From contig JADJBB010000021.1 of assembly GCA_016703965.1 (NCBI GenBank), positions 868,001-932,000 on the forward strand: a DNA stretch of 64,000 nucleotides, in the 5' to 3' direction. The notes beneath the pieces were generated by a model that had not been told where the DNA came from, did not search any database, and was given only the letters and a program-made list of their open reading frames with translations. Source of the stretch: Acidobacteriota bacterium (GTDB lineage: Bacteria > Acidobacteriota > Blastocatellia > Pyrinomonadales > Pyrinomonadaceae). Both the position numbers and the translations under genes were made by a program. Shown piece by piece: positions 44,040-52,438 of this stretch; positions within the stretch are counted from its first letter, which is position 1; each line of letters begins with the position of its first letter.

Positions 44040-44942
44040 ATGAAAAAGGCGATAGGTTTGTTTTCGGCAGTTCTTTGCTTGGCGGGTTCGATGTTGGCGG
44101 TGCCTCAGCAGCAGAAGCATGTGGCTTTTGATTTTGATGGCGACGGGCGGTCGGATCTGACGGTTTTTCGTCCGGCTGACGGACGTTGGCATATTTCGCG
44201 GTCGAGCGAAGGCGGTTTTCAGACGACCTTCGGCGTCGCGACGGACACGATCGTCCCGGCGGATTACGACGGCGACGGCAAGACCGACATCGCCGTTTAC
44301 CGTGCTTCCGAGGGAACCTGGCACATCATCGAAAGCTCGACCGGCACGATCACCCAGTTAAAATATGGCCTCGGCACCGACATTCCCGCACCGGCTGATT
44401 ACGATGGCGACGGCAAAGCCGACATGGCAGTCTATCGCCCGTCCGAAGGCCAATGGTGGATCAACCTTTCGACCGCTGGCTCGGTCACGATCCCGTACGG
44501 CATCAAGGAAGACAAGCCTGTTCCCGCTGACTACAACGGCGACGGCATCGCCGACGTCGCGCTCTTTCGCCCATCCGAAGGCACGTGGCACATCATGCGT
44601 TCGAAAGAGGGAAATCTCGTCGCGAAATGGGGCCTCGGCGAAGACAAACCGGTTCCCGCCGACTACGATGGCGACGGCAAAGCCGATCTCGCCGTCTATC
44701 GCCCGTCCGACGGCGTCTGGTACATCTATCAGAGCACCACGCAGGAGCCTGATTACACCAAATTCGGCCTAGCTACCGACGTGCCTTCGCCCGGAGATTT
44801 CGACGGCGACGGCCGCACCGACCTCGGCGTCTTCCGCCCCACCGACGGCAAATGGCTCCTCAGCCGCTCCACCGAAGGCCGCACCACCATCCCCTTCGGA
44901 ATGCAAGGCGACAAGGCGGCATCAGGTGCGCCGGTGAAATAA
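44040..44942 (+). CDS. Secreted VCBS/FG-GAP-repeat protein
   Basis: 300 residues with a short signal peptide (MKKAIGLFSAVLCLAGSML). Six repeats of about 47 residues each hold a calcium loop DxDGDGxxD (DFDGDGRSD, DYDGDGKTD, DYDGDGKAD, DYNGDGIAD, DYDGDGKAD, DFDGDGRTD) followed by V(F/Y)RPxxGxWxIxxS. Such repeats fold into a beta-propeller like integrin alpha chains; six blades would fit one ring. Secreted, calcium-binding, probably adhesive or structural. No enzyme domain. It lies between moaD and moaE. Confidence 0.85.
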   Translation: MKKAIGLFSAVLCLAGSMLAVPQQQKHVAFDFDGDGRSDLTVFRPADGRWHISRSSEGGFQTTFGVATDTIVPADYDGDGKTDIAVYRASEGTWHIIESSTGTITQLKYGLGTDIPAPADYDGDGKADMAVYRPSEGQWWINLSTAGSVTIPYGIKEDKPVPADYNGDGIADVALFRPSEGTWHIMRSKEGNLVAKWGLGEDKPVPADYDGDGKADLAVYRPSDGVWYIYQSTTQEPDYTKFGLATDVPSPGDFDGDGRTDLGVFRPTDGKWLLSRSTEGRTTIPFGMQGDKAASGAPVK

Positions 44943-44968
44943 GTCTTAAATTTATGAAGAGTTTTTTC

Positions 44969-45113
44969 AATTGCCTCCAGCTTTAGCTGGAGGTTTTTTT
45001 GTGTAAAAAAGATAGGCTTCAGCCGAAACGTTCGCGGGCCCGTATAGGTATCGCGATTTGGCTAAAGCCCAATCTTAATTGCCGTTGACCTCCAGCTAAA
45101 GCTGGAGGCAATT
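44969..45113. repeat. 145-bp MITE-like element with perfect 26-bp terminal inverted repeats
   Basis: The ends 44969-44994 and 45088-45113 are exact reverse complements over 26 bases. Each end is itself a palindrome (CCTCCAGCT-TTAGCTGGAGG-type). Inside, GGCTTCAGCC near 45015 and GGCTAAAGCC near 45060 form a second, nested inverted pair. No open frame is seen. The right end reaches the last base of the moaE stop codon. The left end with its T-run also acts as a terminator. Confidence 0.8.
44974..45000 (+). terminator. Terminator after the VCBS gene, provided by the repeat element
   Basis: The stem CCTCCAG/CTGGAGG (44974-44993) is followed directly by seven T (44994-45000), a good intrinsic terminator on the plus strand, made from the left end of the 145-bp element. 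Confidence 0.75.
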
Positions 45114-45577
45114 CATTTTTCTTCTGTCGCTGGTATGTGCTCCGCTGCATCGCCCTCGACCCAGACCTCGCCATCGGCATAGACTTCCTTTTTCCAGATC
45201 GGCACCGTCCGTTTTAGTTCCTTTATCAGCCACTCACAAGCCGCAAACGCGGCCCGACGATGTGGAGCCGCGACCGATATCACGACACTCGTCTCTCCGA
45301 TCGCGAGCCGTCCCAACCGATGCACGATCCCCACATTCGCAATCTCAAACTCGCCTTTCACCCGCCCGATCAGCTTCTCCATCTCCTTCAGAGCCATCGG
45401 CTCATAGGCCTCATAAACCAAATACTCCGTCTCCCGAACCTCACCCGTCTCCCTAACCCGCGTAAACCGCCGAGCATACCCATCAAGCGTAACCGTCGCC
45501 CCACACCCCTCCGGCACAACCCGCCGCGCCACCGAAGTCACATCAATAGTTTCTAAAGTCAACTCAAAAAAATCCAT
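45113..45577 (-). CDS. moaE: Molybdopterin synthase catalytic subunit
   Basis: 154 residues. MoaE motifs are present: CGATVTLDGYARRF near the N-terminus, EYLVYEAYEPMALKEM, VGIVHRLGRLAIGE, SVAAPHRRAAFAACEWLI and the Lys-bearing KRTVPIWKKEVYADGEVWVEG (short: VPIWKKEVY). The lysines of this last segment are at the active site next to the MoaD C-terminus. The start codon directly follows the T-run of a terminator hairpin, so moaE may be transcribed mainly from its own leaderless start or by read-through. Confidence 0.93.
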   Translation of the reverse strand: MDFFELTLETIDVTSVARRVVPEGCGATVTLDGYARRFTRVRETGEVRETEYLVYEAYEPMALKEMEKLIGRVKGEFEIANVGIVHRLGRLAIGETSVVISVAAPHRRAAFAACEWLIKELKRTVPIWKKEVYADGEVWVEGDAAEHIPATEEK

Positions 45578-45607
45578 AAAAAAAGACGGCGAGCTTTCCC
45601 GCCGTCT
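45578..45607 (-). terminator. Terminator after the YVTN/BACON gene, abutting the moaE start
   Basis: On the minus strand AGACGGCG and CGCCGTCT pair (45600-45607 with 45584-45591) around an 8-base loop and are followed by seven T, which end right at the moaE ATG (45577). Confidence 0.8.
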
Positions 45608-45638
45608 AAAAAGATAACATCAAGATCCCTGAACGGCG

Positions 45639-48600
45639 CTATTCCAATCCGATCAGGTCGATATCCGTCATGTTTGCAGTTGGAGTTATAGATCTTGGAG
45701 CAAACCGATAACGCTTTGAGCTAACCCCTAGAAAATATGATTCGCCCGATCGCACGCTGGTAAACGTGTACACGCCAAAGGAACTCGTCGTAGCGGTCTG
45801 CCGTGTTCCTTGGGAGTCAGTTAGTATTACCAGAGCATTGCGAACCCCAAGCCCGGTAGGCGTTAATACACGACCTGTGATCGACACCAGGTTATTTGGT
45901 GCGAGTTGGTTGACAGTAAATATCTGCGATGCGATCGATATCTCACCAGTTCGAGCGGCCCCGTTGTTACCCAGAACAGAAAATGTAACTGAGCCGTTCC
46001 CCGTACCTGAGCCAGAGGTTACATTTATCCAGTTTGCGTTGCTTATCGCTGTCCAAATACAAGCGCTATTTGTTGTGACGTTAAAACCACCCACTCCGCC
46101 ACTCGCCGAAAACGAAGTGCCATTTGGCGAAAACGCAAATGCACAGCCATTTGCCTGATTAACCGTAAAGGTCTGTCCACCAGCAGTTATTGTCCCAACT
46201 CTCGGTGGTCCGGAGTTAGCCGTTGCCGTGAATGAAATATTGCCGCTGCCGTTGCCGGAATTGTTGCCGGTTATTGTTATCCACGGATCGTTACTTACTG
46301 CCGTCCAAGAGCACGCCGGAATGCCATTGATCGAAAACCCGCCAGTGCTGGCAAAAGCAGCGATACTAACGCTTTGTAATGATAGAGAAAACGTACAGCC
46401 CGTAGCCTGATTCACCGCAAACGTTCTTCCGCCTGCAGTAATAGTTCCCGAACGGGCATTTAGCGTATTTGCTTCCACGCTGAATGAAATATCGCCATTA
46501 CCCGAACCGGAACTTCCGCTGGTTATCGTTATCCACGGCACGGTGCTAACTGCCGTCCAATTACAGCCCGCGACCGTTGTAAGGGCGAAACTTCCATTGC
46601 CGCCTGTTGCCGAAGCATTTGCGCTCGTCGGCGAGATCGAGAACGTACATCCGGAACCTTGGTTTATCGTAAATGTTTGTCCCGCCGCTGTAATGGTCCC
46701 GGTTCGAGCTGGCCCGATGTTTGGCTGCACACTGAAGGAAACCGTTCCAGTGCCAGTGCCCGAACCTCCTCCGGTAACTGTTATCCAGGCGTCATTACTG
46801 ACGGCCGTTCGAGAACAACCAGCAACGGTTGTGACCGTGAAGCTGCTGTTTCCTCCGCCAGCCGCGATATTGGCACTCGGAGCGGAAAGAGCGAACGTGC
46901 AACCATTCGCCTGATCGATCGTGAATGTCTGTCCGCCAGTGGTTATCGTTCCGGTTCGTGCAGGGCCGGTGTTCGCCTGAACGTTAAAAAAGACTGTTCC
47001 ATTGCCCGTTCCGCTGGTTCCTCCGCTGATCGTTATCCAGGGATTATTGCTTACCGATGTCCAAGTACATCCGCTATTTGAGGTAGTTAAAGCGAAACTA
47101 CTACCAACTGCTCCTGAACCGATACTCGTACTCGTTGGTGCGAGTGAATACGTGCAACCGGAGGCTTGAGAGACCGTAAAAGTTTGTCCGCCAACTGTAA
47201 AGGTTCCCGTCCGTGCCGGACCGTTCGTTGGTTGAACACTATATGAAACGGTTCCATTACCGCTCCCTGAACTTCCGCCTGTAATAGTGATCCAAGCGTC
47301 GTTGCTGGCGGCAGCCCATGTGCAACCAGTGACGCTGGTCACGTTTGTCGTACCGTTCCCGCCGTTAGCGGAAATATTGCTATTAGACGGCGAAATTGAA
47401 TATGTGCAGGCATTTGCTTGATTTATCGTGACCGTCTGTCCGCCTATCGTTATGGTTCCCGTTCGCGCCGGACCATTGTTCGCCGCTACGGAAAAAGAGA
47501 ACAAGCCATTACCTGATCTGGAATTTCCTCCAGTGACCGTTATCCATGGATTATTGCTGACCGCGTTCCAGGAGCAACCATTTGTTTCCACCGTTGCCGA
47601 GCTTGCTCCAGCCGACGACCCGAAGTTCTGGGAGTTTGGGGTGACCCCGAACGTGCACGGAATATTCGCTAGGAACGAGTACGCATTGATCCCGCCAATC
47701 ACCGGACTAGATTCCGGTGAACTTGTACCTAGTTCAACAGATTCAGTCTCTACCAACTGCTCACCCGTGATCGGATTAATCGAAGTCGCGTCTGAACCGT
47801 CGGTCGCAAAGAAATAAATAGTGTGCAATCCCCTCTGCAAAGTAGCGGGTATTGCGTTTGCCGTAACTGTCGTCGCCGTGCTTCCGGAATTCGTGGCCCT
47901 TGTCCATGTCCCGTTGGTCGTGTCCATCTGGAAATAAATGTTCCTTGGCGGAGGTACGGTCGGAGAATACGTAGACGTTGCGGTCAATGTGAACGTTGGA
48001 GTTGCACTTGGTGTCGTATTTGAGGGAAAAGGCTCTGCAACGGTATTGAGTGGGATCGAATTACTAGGAGCAGGGGTGATGATCGATACATTCGAGGTCC
48101 CTATATTAGCGACATATACTTTATTCGTAATCGGATTGACCGCGATGGCTTCGGACCCCGACCCGACTGCAACTGTCGTGGTCGAATTATTTGTCCCATC
48201 TATCACCGTTAGGGGATTATTATTTATTGCATAGATCTTATTGTTGGCCGTATTTACCGCCAAGCCTCTTGACGCAACCGGTAACGTCGTCGAGATGTTG
48301 GTGAAACCATCAATTATAGTCATTAGACTGCCGCCGATTGGGCCAACATAGACTCGATTCGTAATCGAATTGATTGCCAAACTAATGGGTTGCAAAACGG
48401 TCGGCACGGTTATGGTATTGTTATTGGCTCCATCGATCACAGTCACGTCATTAGAATTAAAATTGGCAACGTAAGCCCTGTTTGTCACCGCATTTACAGC
48501 AACAAAGTTTGGACGCTCACCGACTGGGACCGTCGCCGCCGTGTTATTGTTGCCGTCTATCACTGTTACGGTCGAACTACCGGAATTCGCAACGTAGATC

Positions 48601-50156
48601 TTATTCGTAACCGGATTCACGTCGATCCCGTATGGTCCTATTCCCACCGCCACGCTAGTCGTGGAGTTATTTGAACCCTCGATAATCGTAATGTTGTTGT
48701 CTCCGTAATTAGCAACATAGATTTTGTTAGTAACTGCGTTAACGGCGATCGAAAACTGAAGTGGATTGCTGCCAACGGGCACGGAGACTGTTGAGTTGCT
48801 GCCGCCGTCGATGACGGTAACACTGTTGCTGTTACGATTCGCCACATAGATTTTGTTAGTTGTCGGGTTGATCGCAAGCGCATGAGGATTTATGCCAACG
48901 GGAACGGTTGCAGTTGTGTTGTTAGTCCCGTCAATTACCGTCACGTTGTTGCTGTCGCGGTTCGCAACGTACGTCCTATTGGTCACTGGATTTGTTGCAA
49001 TGGCAATCGGCGTGGTACCAGCCGCTACTGTTACTGTTGTGTTGTACGAACCGTCAATAACCGTCACATTTGAGCTTTGTAGATTCGTGACATAGACCTT
49101 ATTCGTTACGGGATTAACGGCGACGGCGAATGGCTGAATGCCACCCGCTCCCAAATTTGTCGTCGAATTGTTTGCACCATCGATGACCGTGACGCCTCCG
49201 CCAACGACATAGATTTTATTCGTAACCGAATTGATCGCGACTGCACCTGGATTTGGCACCGTTGGAACGGTTGACGTCGAGTTATTCATACCATCGATTA
49301 CCGTCACGGTATTGCTACCCTGATTAGCAACATATATCTTATTCGTGACCGGATTCACCGCGACGGCGTATGGATTTGTACCGACCGGTACGCTTATCGT
49401 CGAATTGTTAGTTCCGTCTATTACTCTTACGCTCGAACCGAATTCAACCGCGACGTAAATCTTATTCGTCACCGGGTTGACGACAATGTCACGGGGGCCC
49501 GTACCAGCCGCAACCGTTGTTGTCGAGTTGGTCGCACCGTCAATGACGGTTAAATTCCCGCTACCACTATTAGCTACGTATATTTTGTTCGTTACCGGAT
49601 TGACCGCGACGGCAACGGGTAAATCGCCAACGGAAACGTTTGTTGTGGAGTTGGTTATTCCGTCTATCACTGTTACATTGTTGCTACCTGAATTGGCGAC
49701 ATAGATCTTGTTTGTGATCGAGTTTATTGAGATCTCATATGGATTCGTGCCGGTAGTCACGGTCGCGGTCGAGTTGTCATTTGTATCCGTAACGGTTACG
49801 TTATTGCCCCCGAGATTTGCAACATACACTTTACTGGTTACGGGGTTGACTGCAACGGCGTAGGGCCGATCCCCACTCCCCCCTCCGGAGGTGGAGTTGT
49901 TAGAACCGTCAATCACAGCGACTCCGCCGCCGGTACAGGCTACGTAGATTTTATTTGTCACGGGATTAACGGTAATGGCTCGGGGATTTGAACAGACAGC
50001 AACATTTCCGATGCTCGAATCAGCCTCGACGACCCGTCCGCCGTTCTGAAAAAGCGCAAAGATCACCAATAGCGATAAGACCAAGCCAAAGATAACTGGT
50101 CGAGAGTGCTTTAACGCAAAACCAAAACTGCGGACGTCTTTTCTGGGATATTTCAT
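45639..50156 (-). CDS. Giant secreted YVTN-propeller and BACON-repeat protein
   Basis: 1505 residues from the ATG at 50156 (a TTG at 50186 is possible; neither has a good ribosome-binding site). Signal peptide or anchor at about 17-40 (VIFGLVLSLLVIFALF). Residues 50-720 hold 16 YVTN-type repeats of about 42 residues (NPVTNKIYVAN, VTVIDG, NST). A Thr/Pro-rich linker and a short beta domain follow (750-825). Residues 830-1420 are seven BACON-like domains at an 84-residue period, each starting C-T/A-F/Y and containing W-I-T-V/I and ARTGTI. A carboxypeptidase-regulatory-like domain (VSITGRVLTPTG, SFGVYTFTSV) closes the protein. Probably a surface adhesin or polysaccharide-binding protein; no catalytic motif. 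Confidence 0.9.
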   Translation of the reverse strand: MKYPRKDVRSFGFALKHSRPVIFGLVLSLLVIFALFQNGGRVVEADSSIGNVAVCSNPRAITVNPVTNKIYVACTGGGVAVIDGSNNSTSGGGSGDRPYAVAVNPVTSKVYVANLGGNNVTVTDTNDNSTATVTTGTNPYEISINSITNKIYVANSGSNNVTVIDGITNSTTNVSVGDLPVAVAVNPVTNKIYVANSGSGNLTVIDGATNSTTTVAAGTGPRDIVVNPVTNKIYVAVEFGSSVRVIDGTNNSTISVPVGTNPYAVAVNPVTNKIYVANQGSNTVTVIDGMNNSTSTVPTVPNPGAVAINSVTNKIYVVGGGVTVIDGANNSTTNLGAGGIQPFAVAVNPVTNKVYVTNLQSSNVTVIDGSYNTTVTVAAGTTPIAIATNPVTNRTYVANRDSNNVTVIDGTNNTTATVPVGINPHALAINPTTNKIYVANRNSNSVTVIDGGSNSTVSVPVGSNPLQFSIAVNAVTNKIYVANYGDNNITIIEGSNNSTTSVAVGIGPYGIDVNPVTNKIYVANSGSSTVTVIDGNNNTAATVPVGERPNFVAVNAVTNRAYVANFNSNDVTVIDGANNNTITVPTVLQPISLAINSITNRVYVGPIGGSLMTIIDGFTNISTTLPVASRGLAVNTANNKIYAINNNPLTVIDGTNNSTTTVAVGSGSEAIAVNPITNKVYVANIGTSNVSIITPAPSNSIPLNTVAEPFPSNTTPSATPTFTLTATSTYSPTVPPPRNIYFQMDTTNGTWTRATNSGSTATTVTANAIPATLQRGLHTIYFFATDGSDATSINPITGEQLVETESVELGTSSPESSPVIGGINAYSFLANIPCTFGVTPNSQNFGSSAGASSATVETNGCSWNAVSNNPWITVTGGNSRSGNGLFSFSVAANNGPARTGTITIGGQTVTINQANACTYSISPSNSNISANGGNGTTNVTSVTGCTWAAASNDAWITITGGSSGSGNGTVSYSVQPTNGPARTGTFTVGGQTFTVSQASGCTYSLAPTSTSIGSGAVGSSFALTTSNSGCTWTSVSNNPWITISGGTSGTGNGTVFFNVQANTGPARTGTITTGGQTFTIDQANGCTFALSAPSANIAAGGGNSSFTVTTVAGCSRTAVSNDAWITVTGGGSGTGTGTVSFSVQPNIGPARTGTITAAGQTFTINQGSGCTFSISPTSANASATGGNGSFALTTVAGCNWTAVSTVPWITITSGSSGSGNGDISFSVEANTLNARSGTITAGGRTFAVNQATGCTFSLSLQSVSIAAFASTGGFSINGIPACSWTAVSNDPWITITGNNSGNGSGNISFTATANSGPPRVGTITAGGQTFTVNQANGCAFAFSPNGTSFSASGGVGGFNVTTNSACIWTAISNANWINVTSGSGTGNGSVTFSVLGNNGAARTGEISIASQIFTVNQLAPNNLVSITGRVLTPTGLGVRNALVILTDSQGTRQTATTSSFGVYTFTSVRSGESYFLGVSSKRYRFAPRSITPTANMTDIDLIGLE

Positions 50157-50186
50157 AATTGGGAAGATGGGATTATTTTTCCGCAA

Positions 50187-50750
50187 TCATACGCCTGCTA
50201 TCGTAATTTCTCAAGCATTCCGGCTTCCTACGAAACCGGAGTGTTGACGACTCAGGCGTGCGATATTGCAGTTCTTATAAAATTTTGTGGTCAGACTTGC
50301 GATGTTGCGATTCAAAAATATCCGATTGCCGTCGATGAGGATCGCAGTAGCGCAAGGGGGGACCTCTTTTCAATTTTCTGCGCGATTTCCCATCTTATCC
50401 CCATCTTGGTACCCATCGAAAGAAAATCGACGGCGGACCGGAATTCGTCAAATTTGGTATCGGTGCGTGCCGGAAATTGGTGGTTTTCGTCTCGGAAAAC
50501 GTTTGACCAAACTTGGGAATTACTCTACCAATCTCGGGTTTTGGTGTGAACAATCTGGGAAAGTAGTTTGACCAATGGCAGTGAAAATGGGGGTTTGGGG
50601 GGAATTGGGGTGAAAATTGGAAAATTTGGGGTCGGACAAAAAATTTCACTCGGATCTCGATCGAAAATTGGCGGTTTTTGCGCCTCGAAATGGTCGGCAA
50701 CGTCTACCTTTTGTTTTTCATCTCAATGGGGTAGACTAGCTTTCCCTAAT
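50187..50750. other. Gene-poor region with degenerate 21-22 bp repeats
   Basis: No convincing gene is seen. Several frames of 70-100 codons are open, one of them on the minus strand (50395-50700) encoding an Arg/Phe/Pro-rich chain with no family look. Its middle (50501-50576) shows ACCAA words at 50506, 50528, 50550 (as ACAA) and 50571, a period of 21-22 bases, equal to seven codons. The part 50580-50640 has G-rich words (TTGGGGGGAATTGGGG). A -10-like TAGACT at 50732 may serve the tmRNA. Confidence 0.4.
50501..50576. repeat. Degenerate 21-22 bp tandem repeat
   Basis: On the minus strand the units begin ATTGGTCAAAC, GATTGTTCAC, GATTGGTAGAG and GTTTGGTCAAAC. The 36 bases from 50535 down to 50500 match 2509-2544 at about 29 of 36 positions, including the 13-mer GAGATTGGTAGAG. 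Confidence 0.55.
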
Positions 50751-51127
50751 GGGGGCGACAGGCTTCGACAGGGGCTTGTATAGATCTTTGAATGCACGTC
50801 GGGCTTTTTGCTTGTGAGCTCGTTAAAAAAACTTGCAAAAAACAAATGCTAATCAAGAATTAGCCCTTGCAGCTTAGTTTAAATACTAACCTCAAGTGTC
50901 TTACCGGAAGTCAGCTTGTAGCGACCGCGTAAGGCATAACTCAGTACAAGCTAGGGCTCGTTCACCACCTGCGAACGAAGCCCGAAATGTTAGCCGGGTT
51001 AGCGTACGAAGAGGTCTTGTCGGTTCATCTGCTCATCGTATGCGAAACATAAGTGAACTCGACTAAACGTGTAGATTTTACTGGTCGCAACCTTTGGATG
51101 CGGGTTCGATTCCCGCCGCCTCCACCA
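50751..51127 (+). ncRNA. ssrA: Transfer-messenger RNA (tmRNA)
   Basis: The 5' end GGGGGCGACAGGCTTCGACA and the 3' end GGGTTCGATTCCCGCCGCC-TCCACCA are hallmarks of one-piece tmRNA. The acceptor stem GGGGGCG pairs with CGCCTCC over seven bases (one G-U), and the T arm GCGGGTTCGATTCCCGC is perfect. The encoded tag ends in the codons for ALAA followed by TAG at 50870s. From the expected resume codon GCA (50834) the frame stops after five codons; the ALAA frame is offset by one base across an A6 run. It rescues stalled ribosomes and tags the products for proteolysis. 377 nt is a normal length. Confidence 0.95.
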
Positions 51128-51134
51128 TTTCAAA

Positions 51135-51177
51135 AAACGGATCTGAGACTTCAAAATAGAAGTTTCAGGTCCGTTTT
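51135..51177 (+). terminator. Terminator of the tmRNA gene
   Basis: AAACGGATCTGAGACTTC (51135-51152) and the reverse part GAAGTTTCAGGTCCGTTTT (51159-51177) pair with two mismatches, loop AAAATA, ending in T-rich sequence eight bases after the CCA end. Confidence 0.8.
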
Positions 51178-51223
51178 ATTATTTGCAGAATTGGGTGATA
51201 ATCGAATAGGAAAGTGTGGTCTT

Positions 51224-52438
51224 ATGCGATGCCGTCGAGCCGCGAGTTTATTGATGTTTGGGTTGGTCGGGTTGCTATTTGTGTCGACCCCGATCGCGTC
51301 CGCGCAGCTCTCGAAGGAGAAATTCGTCAGGCTTATTACCGACGATGCGGCCTTATCCGCAGACGAGATCACAACGCTCAATAACGGCGACTTTCTCGTT
51401 AAAGTCTTAAAACTGAAGGATAAACGAAAGGTATCTGTCTTTGGGGCGGTGCGGTTGCGGGATGTCCAAAGCATCGACCTCGCGGCTTTTCGCGAGGTGC
51501 TGAGCCAGAGGGACAACAGAGCTTTGCTCGATGGCGGCAGGTTGTCGTCACCGCCTGTTTTACAGGACCTCGCAGCTCTCACCCTTAAGGATAAAGATAT
51601 CGAGAGCATTAAGAACTGTATCGTCGGTAAATGTGACCTTAAGCTTTCGGCGCGGATGATCAGGCGTTTCCAGACAGAAGTTGATTGGAATTCGGCCCAG
51701 CAAGAGATTCAGGCGACGAGCCTTTTCAAGCAGATGCTCGTCGAATATTCCAACGATTACAGTAAGCGCGGTGACCAGGCACTGATCGAATATGTGGATC
51801 AGAAAGATCCTGTTCGTTTGGTCGACGAATACCGCGTGCTGCTCGAGCAATCGGTTATGGTCCACAGCCTTGCTCCGGAATTTGTGAATTATCTGAAGAA
51901 ATTCCCCGCATTGGAGCTTTCAGGAGCTGAGAGCAGGCTGGACTGGTCAAACGTAGATTCGGGGCTGAAGCCGATCGTGACACTGACACACAGTCTAGGG
52001 TATTCGCGGAAGGTGAACGATGATCTCGTTCTGACGCTGGCGACAAAGCAGATCTACGCAAGCCATTACGTCGACGCATCACTCGGGTTTTCGTGGTTCA
52101 TCCGGTTAGGTGCCGGCGAATCTGCTGAGACATATCTAATATTTACGAGCATTTCTCGCTCGGATTCGCTTGGCGGTGTGCTGAGCGGAATGGCTCACGC
52201 CGTAGTCGAAAAAGAGGCAATGGAGAAGGTTGAAGACCTTTTGAAAGGTGCAAAAAAGCGTCTGGAAATGAAACAGGGGCTCTCGACCGAACCCGTTAAG
52301 GACGTACCGGAAAGCTGGTTATTTTCGACTATCAGTTCACTTACTCAAAGCCCAATTTTTCGAATTCTCGCGCTACTGATCGCCGTCGGGATCGCAGGTT
52401 TCGTCCTGCTTCGATCGCGCGCTGGGAAAACTAGTTAA
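51224..52438 (+). CDS. Membrane-anchored secreted protein of unknown function
   Basis: 404 residues. The ATG at 51224 is preferred because the longer frame runs back into the tmRNA; AGGAAAG lies about 10 bases upstream. A signal peptide (LLMFGLVGLLFVSTPIASAQ) and a C-terminal transmembrane helix (FRILALLIAVGIAGFVLL) followed by RSRAGKTS give a periplasmic domain of about 330 residues held in the inner membrane. No family recognised. Its TAA overlaps the murI ATG as TAATG, so it is translationally coupled to murI, which may hint at a role in the envelope. Confidence 0.75.
   Translation: MRCRRAASLLMFGLVGLLFVSTPIASAQLSKEKFVRLITDDAALSADEITTLNNGDFLVKVLKLKDKRKVSVFGAVRLRDVQSIDLAAFREVLSQRDNRALLDGGRLSSPPVLQDLAALTLKDKDIESIKNCIVGKCDLKLSARMIRRFQTEVDWNSAQQEIQATSLFKQMLVEYSNDYSKRGDQALIEYVDQKDPVRLVDEYRVLLEQSVMVHSLAPEFVNYLKKFPALELSGAESRLDWSNVDSGLKPIVTLTHSLGYSRKVNDDLVLTLATKQIYASHYVDASLGFSWFIRLGAGESAETYLIFTSISRSDSLGGVLSGMAHAVVEKEAMEKVEDLLKGAKKRLEMKQGLSTEPVKDVPESWLFSTISSLTQSPIFRILALLIAVGIAGFVLLRSRAGKTS

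Noticed and set aside
45639..50156. Possible CRISPR or tandem satellite because of regular repeats
   Set aside because: The 126- and 252-bp periods follow codon-level repeats of YVTN and BACON-like domains in one long open frame.
50241..50783. Three overlapping plus-strand frames of 70-100 codons before and into the tmRNA
   Set aside because: Low-complexity translations, no ribosome-binding sites, and one overlaps the tmRNA.
51090..51127. A separate tRNA gene suggested by GGTTCGATTCC and CCA
   Set aside because: It is the 3' tRNA-like half of the tmRNA; its acceptor stem pairs with 50751-50757.
51053..51223. Upstream start that would extend the 404-residue protein by 57 residues
   Set aside because: It would begin inside the tmRNA 3' end and run through its terminator; the ATG at 51224 precedes a signal peptide.
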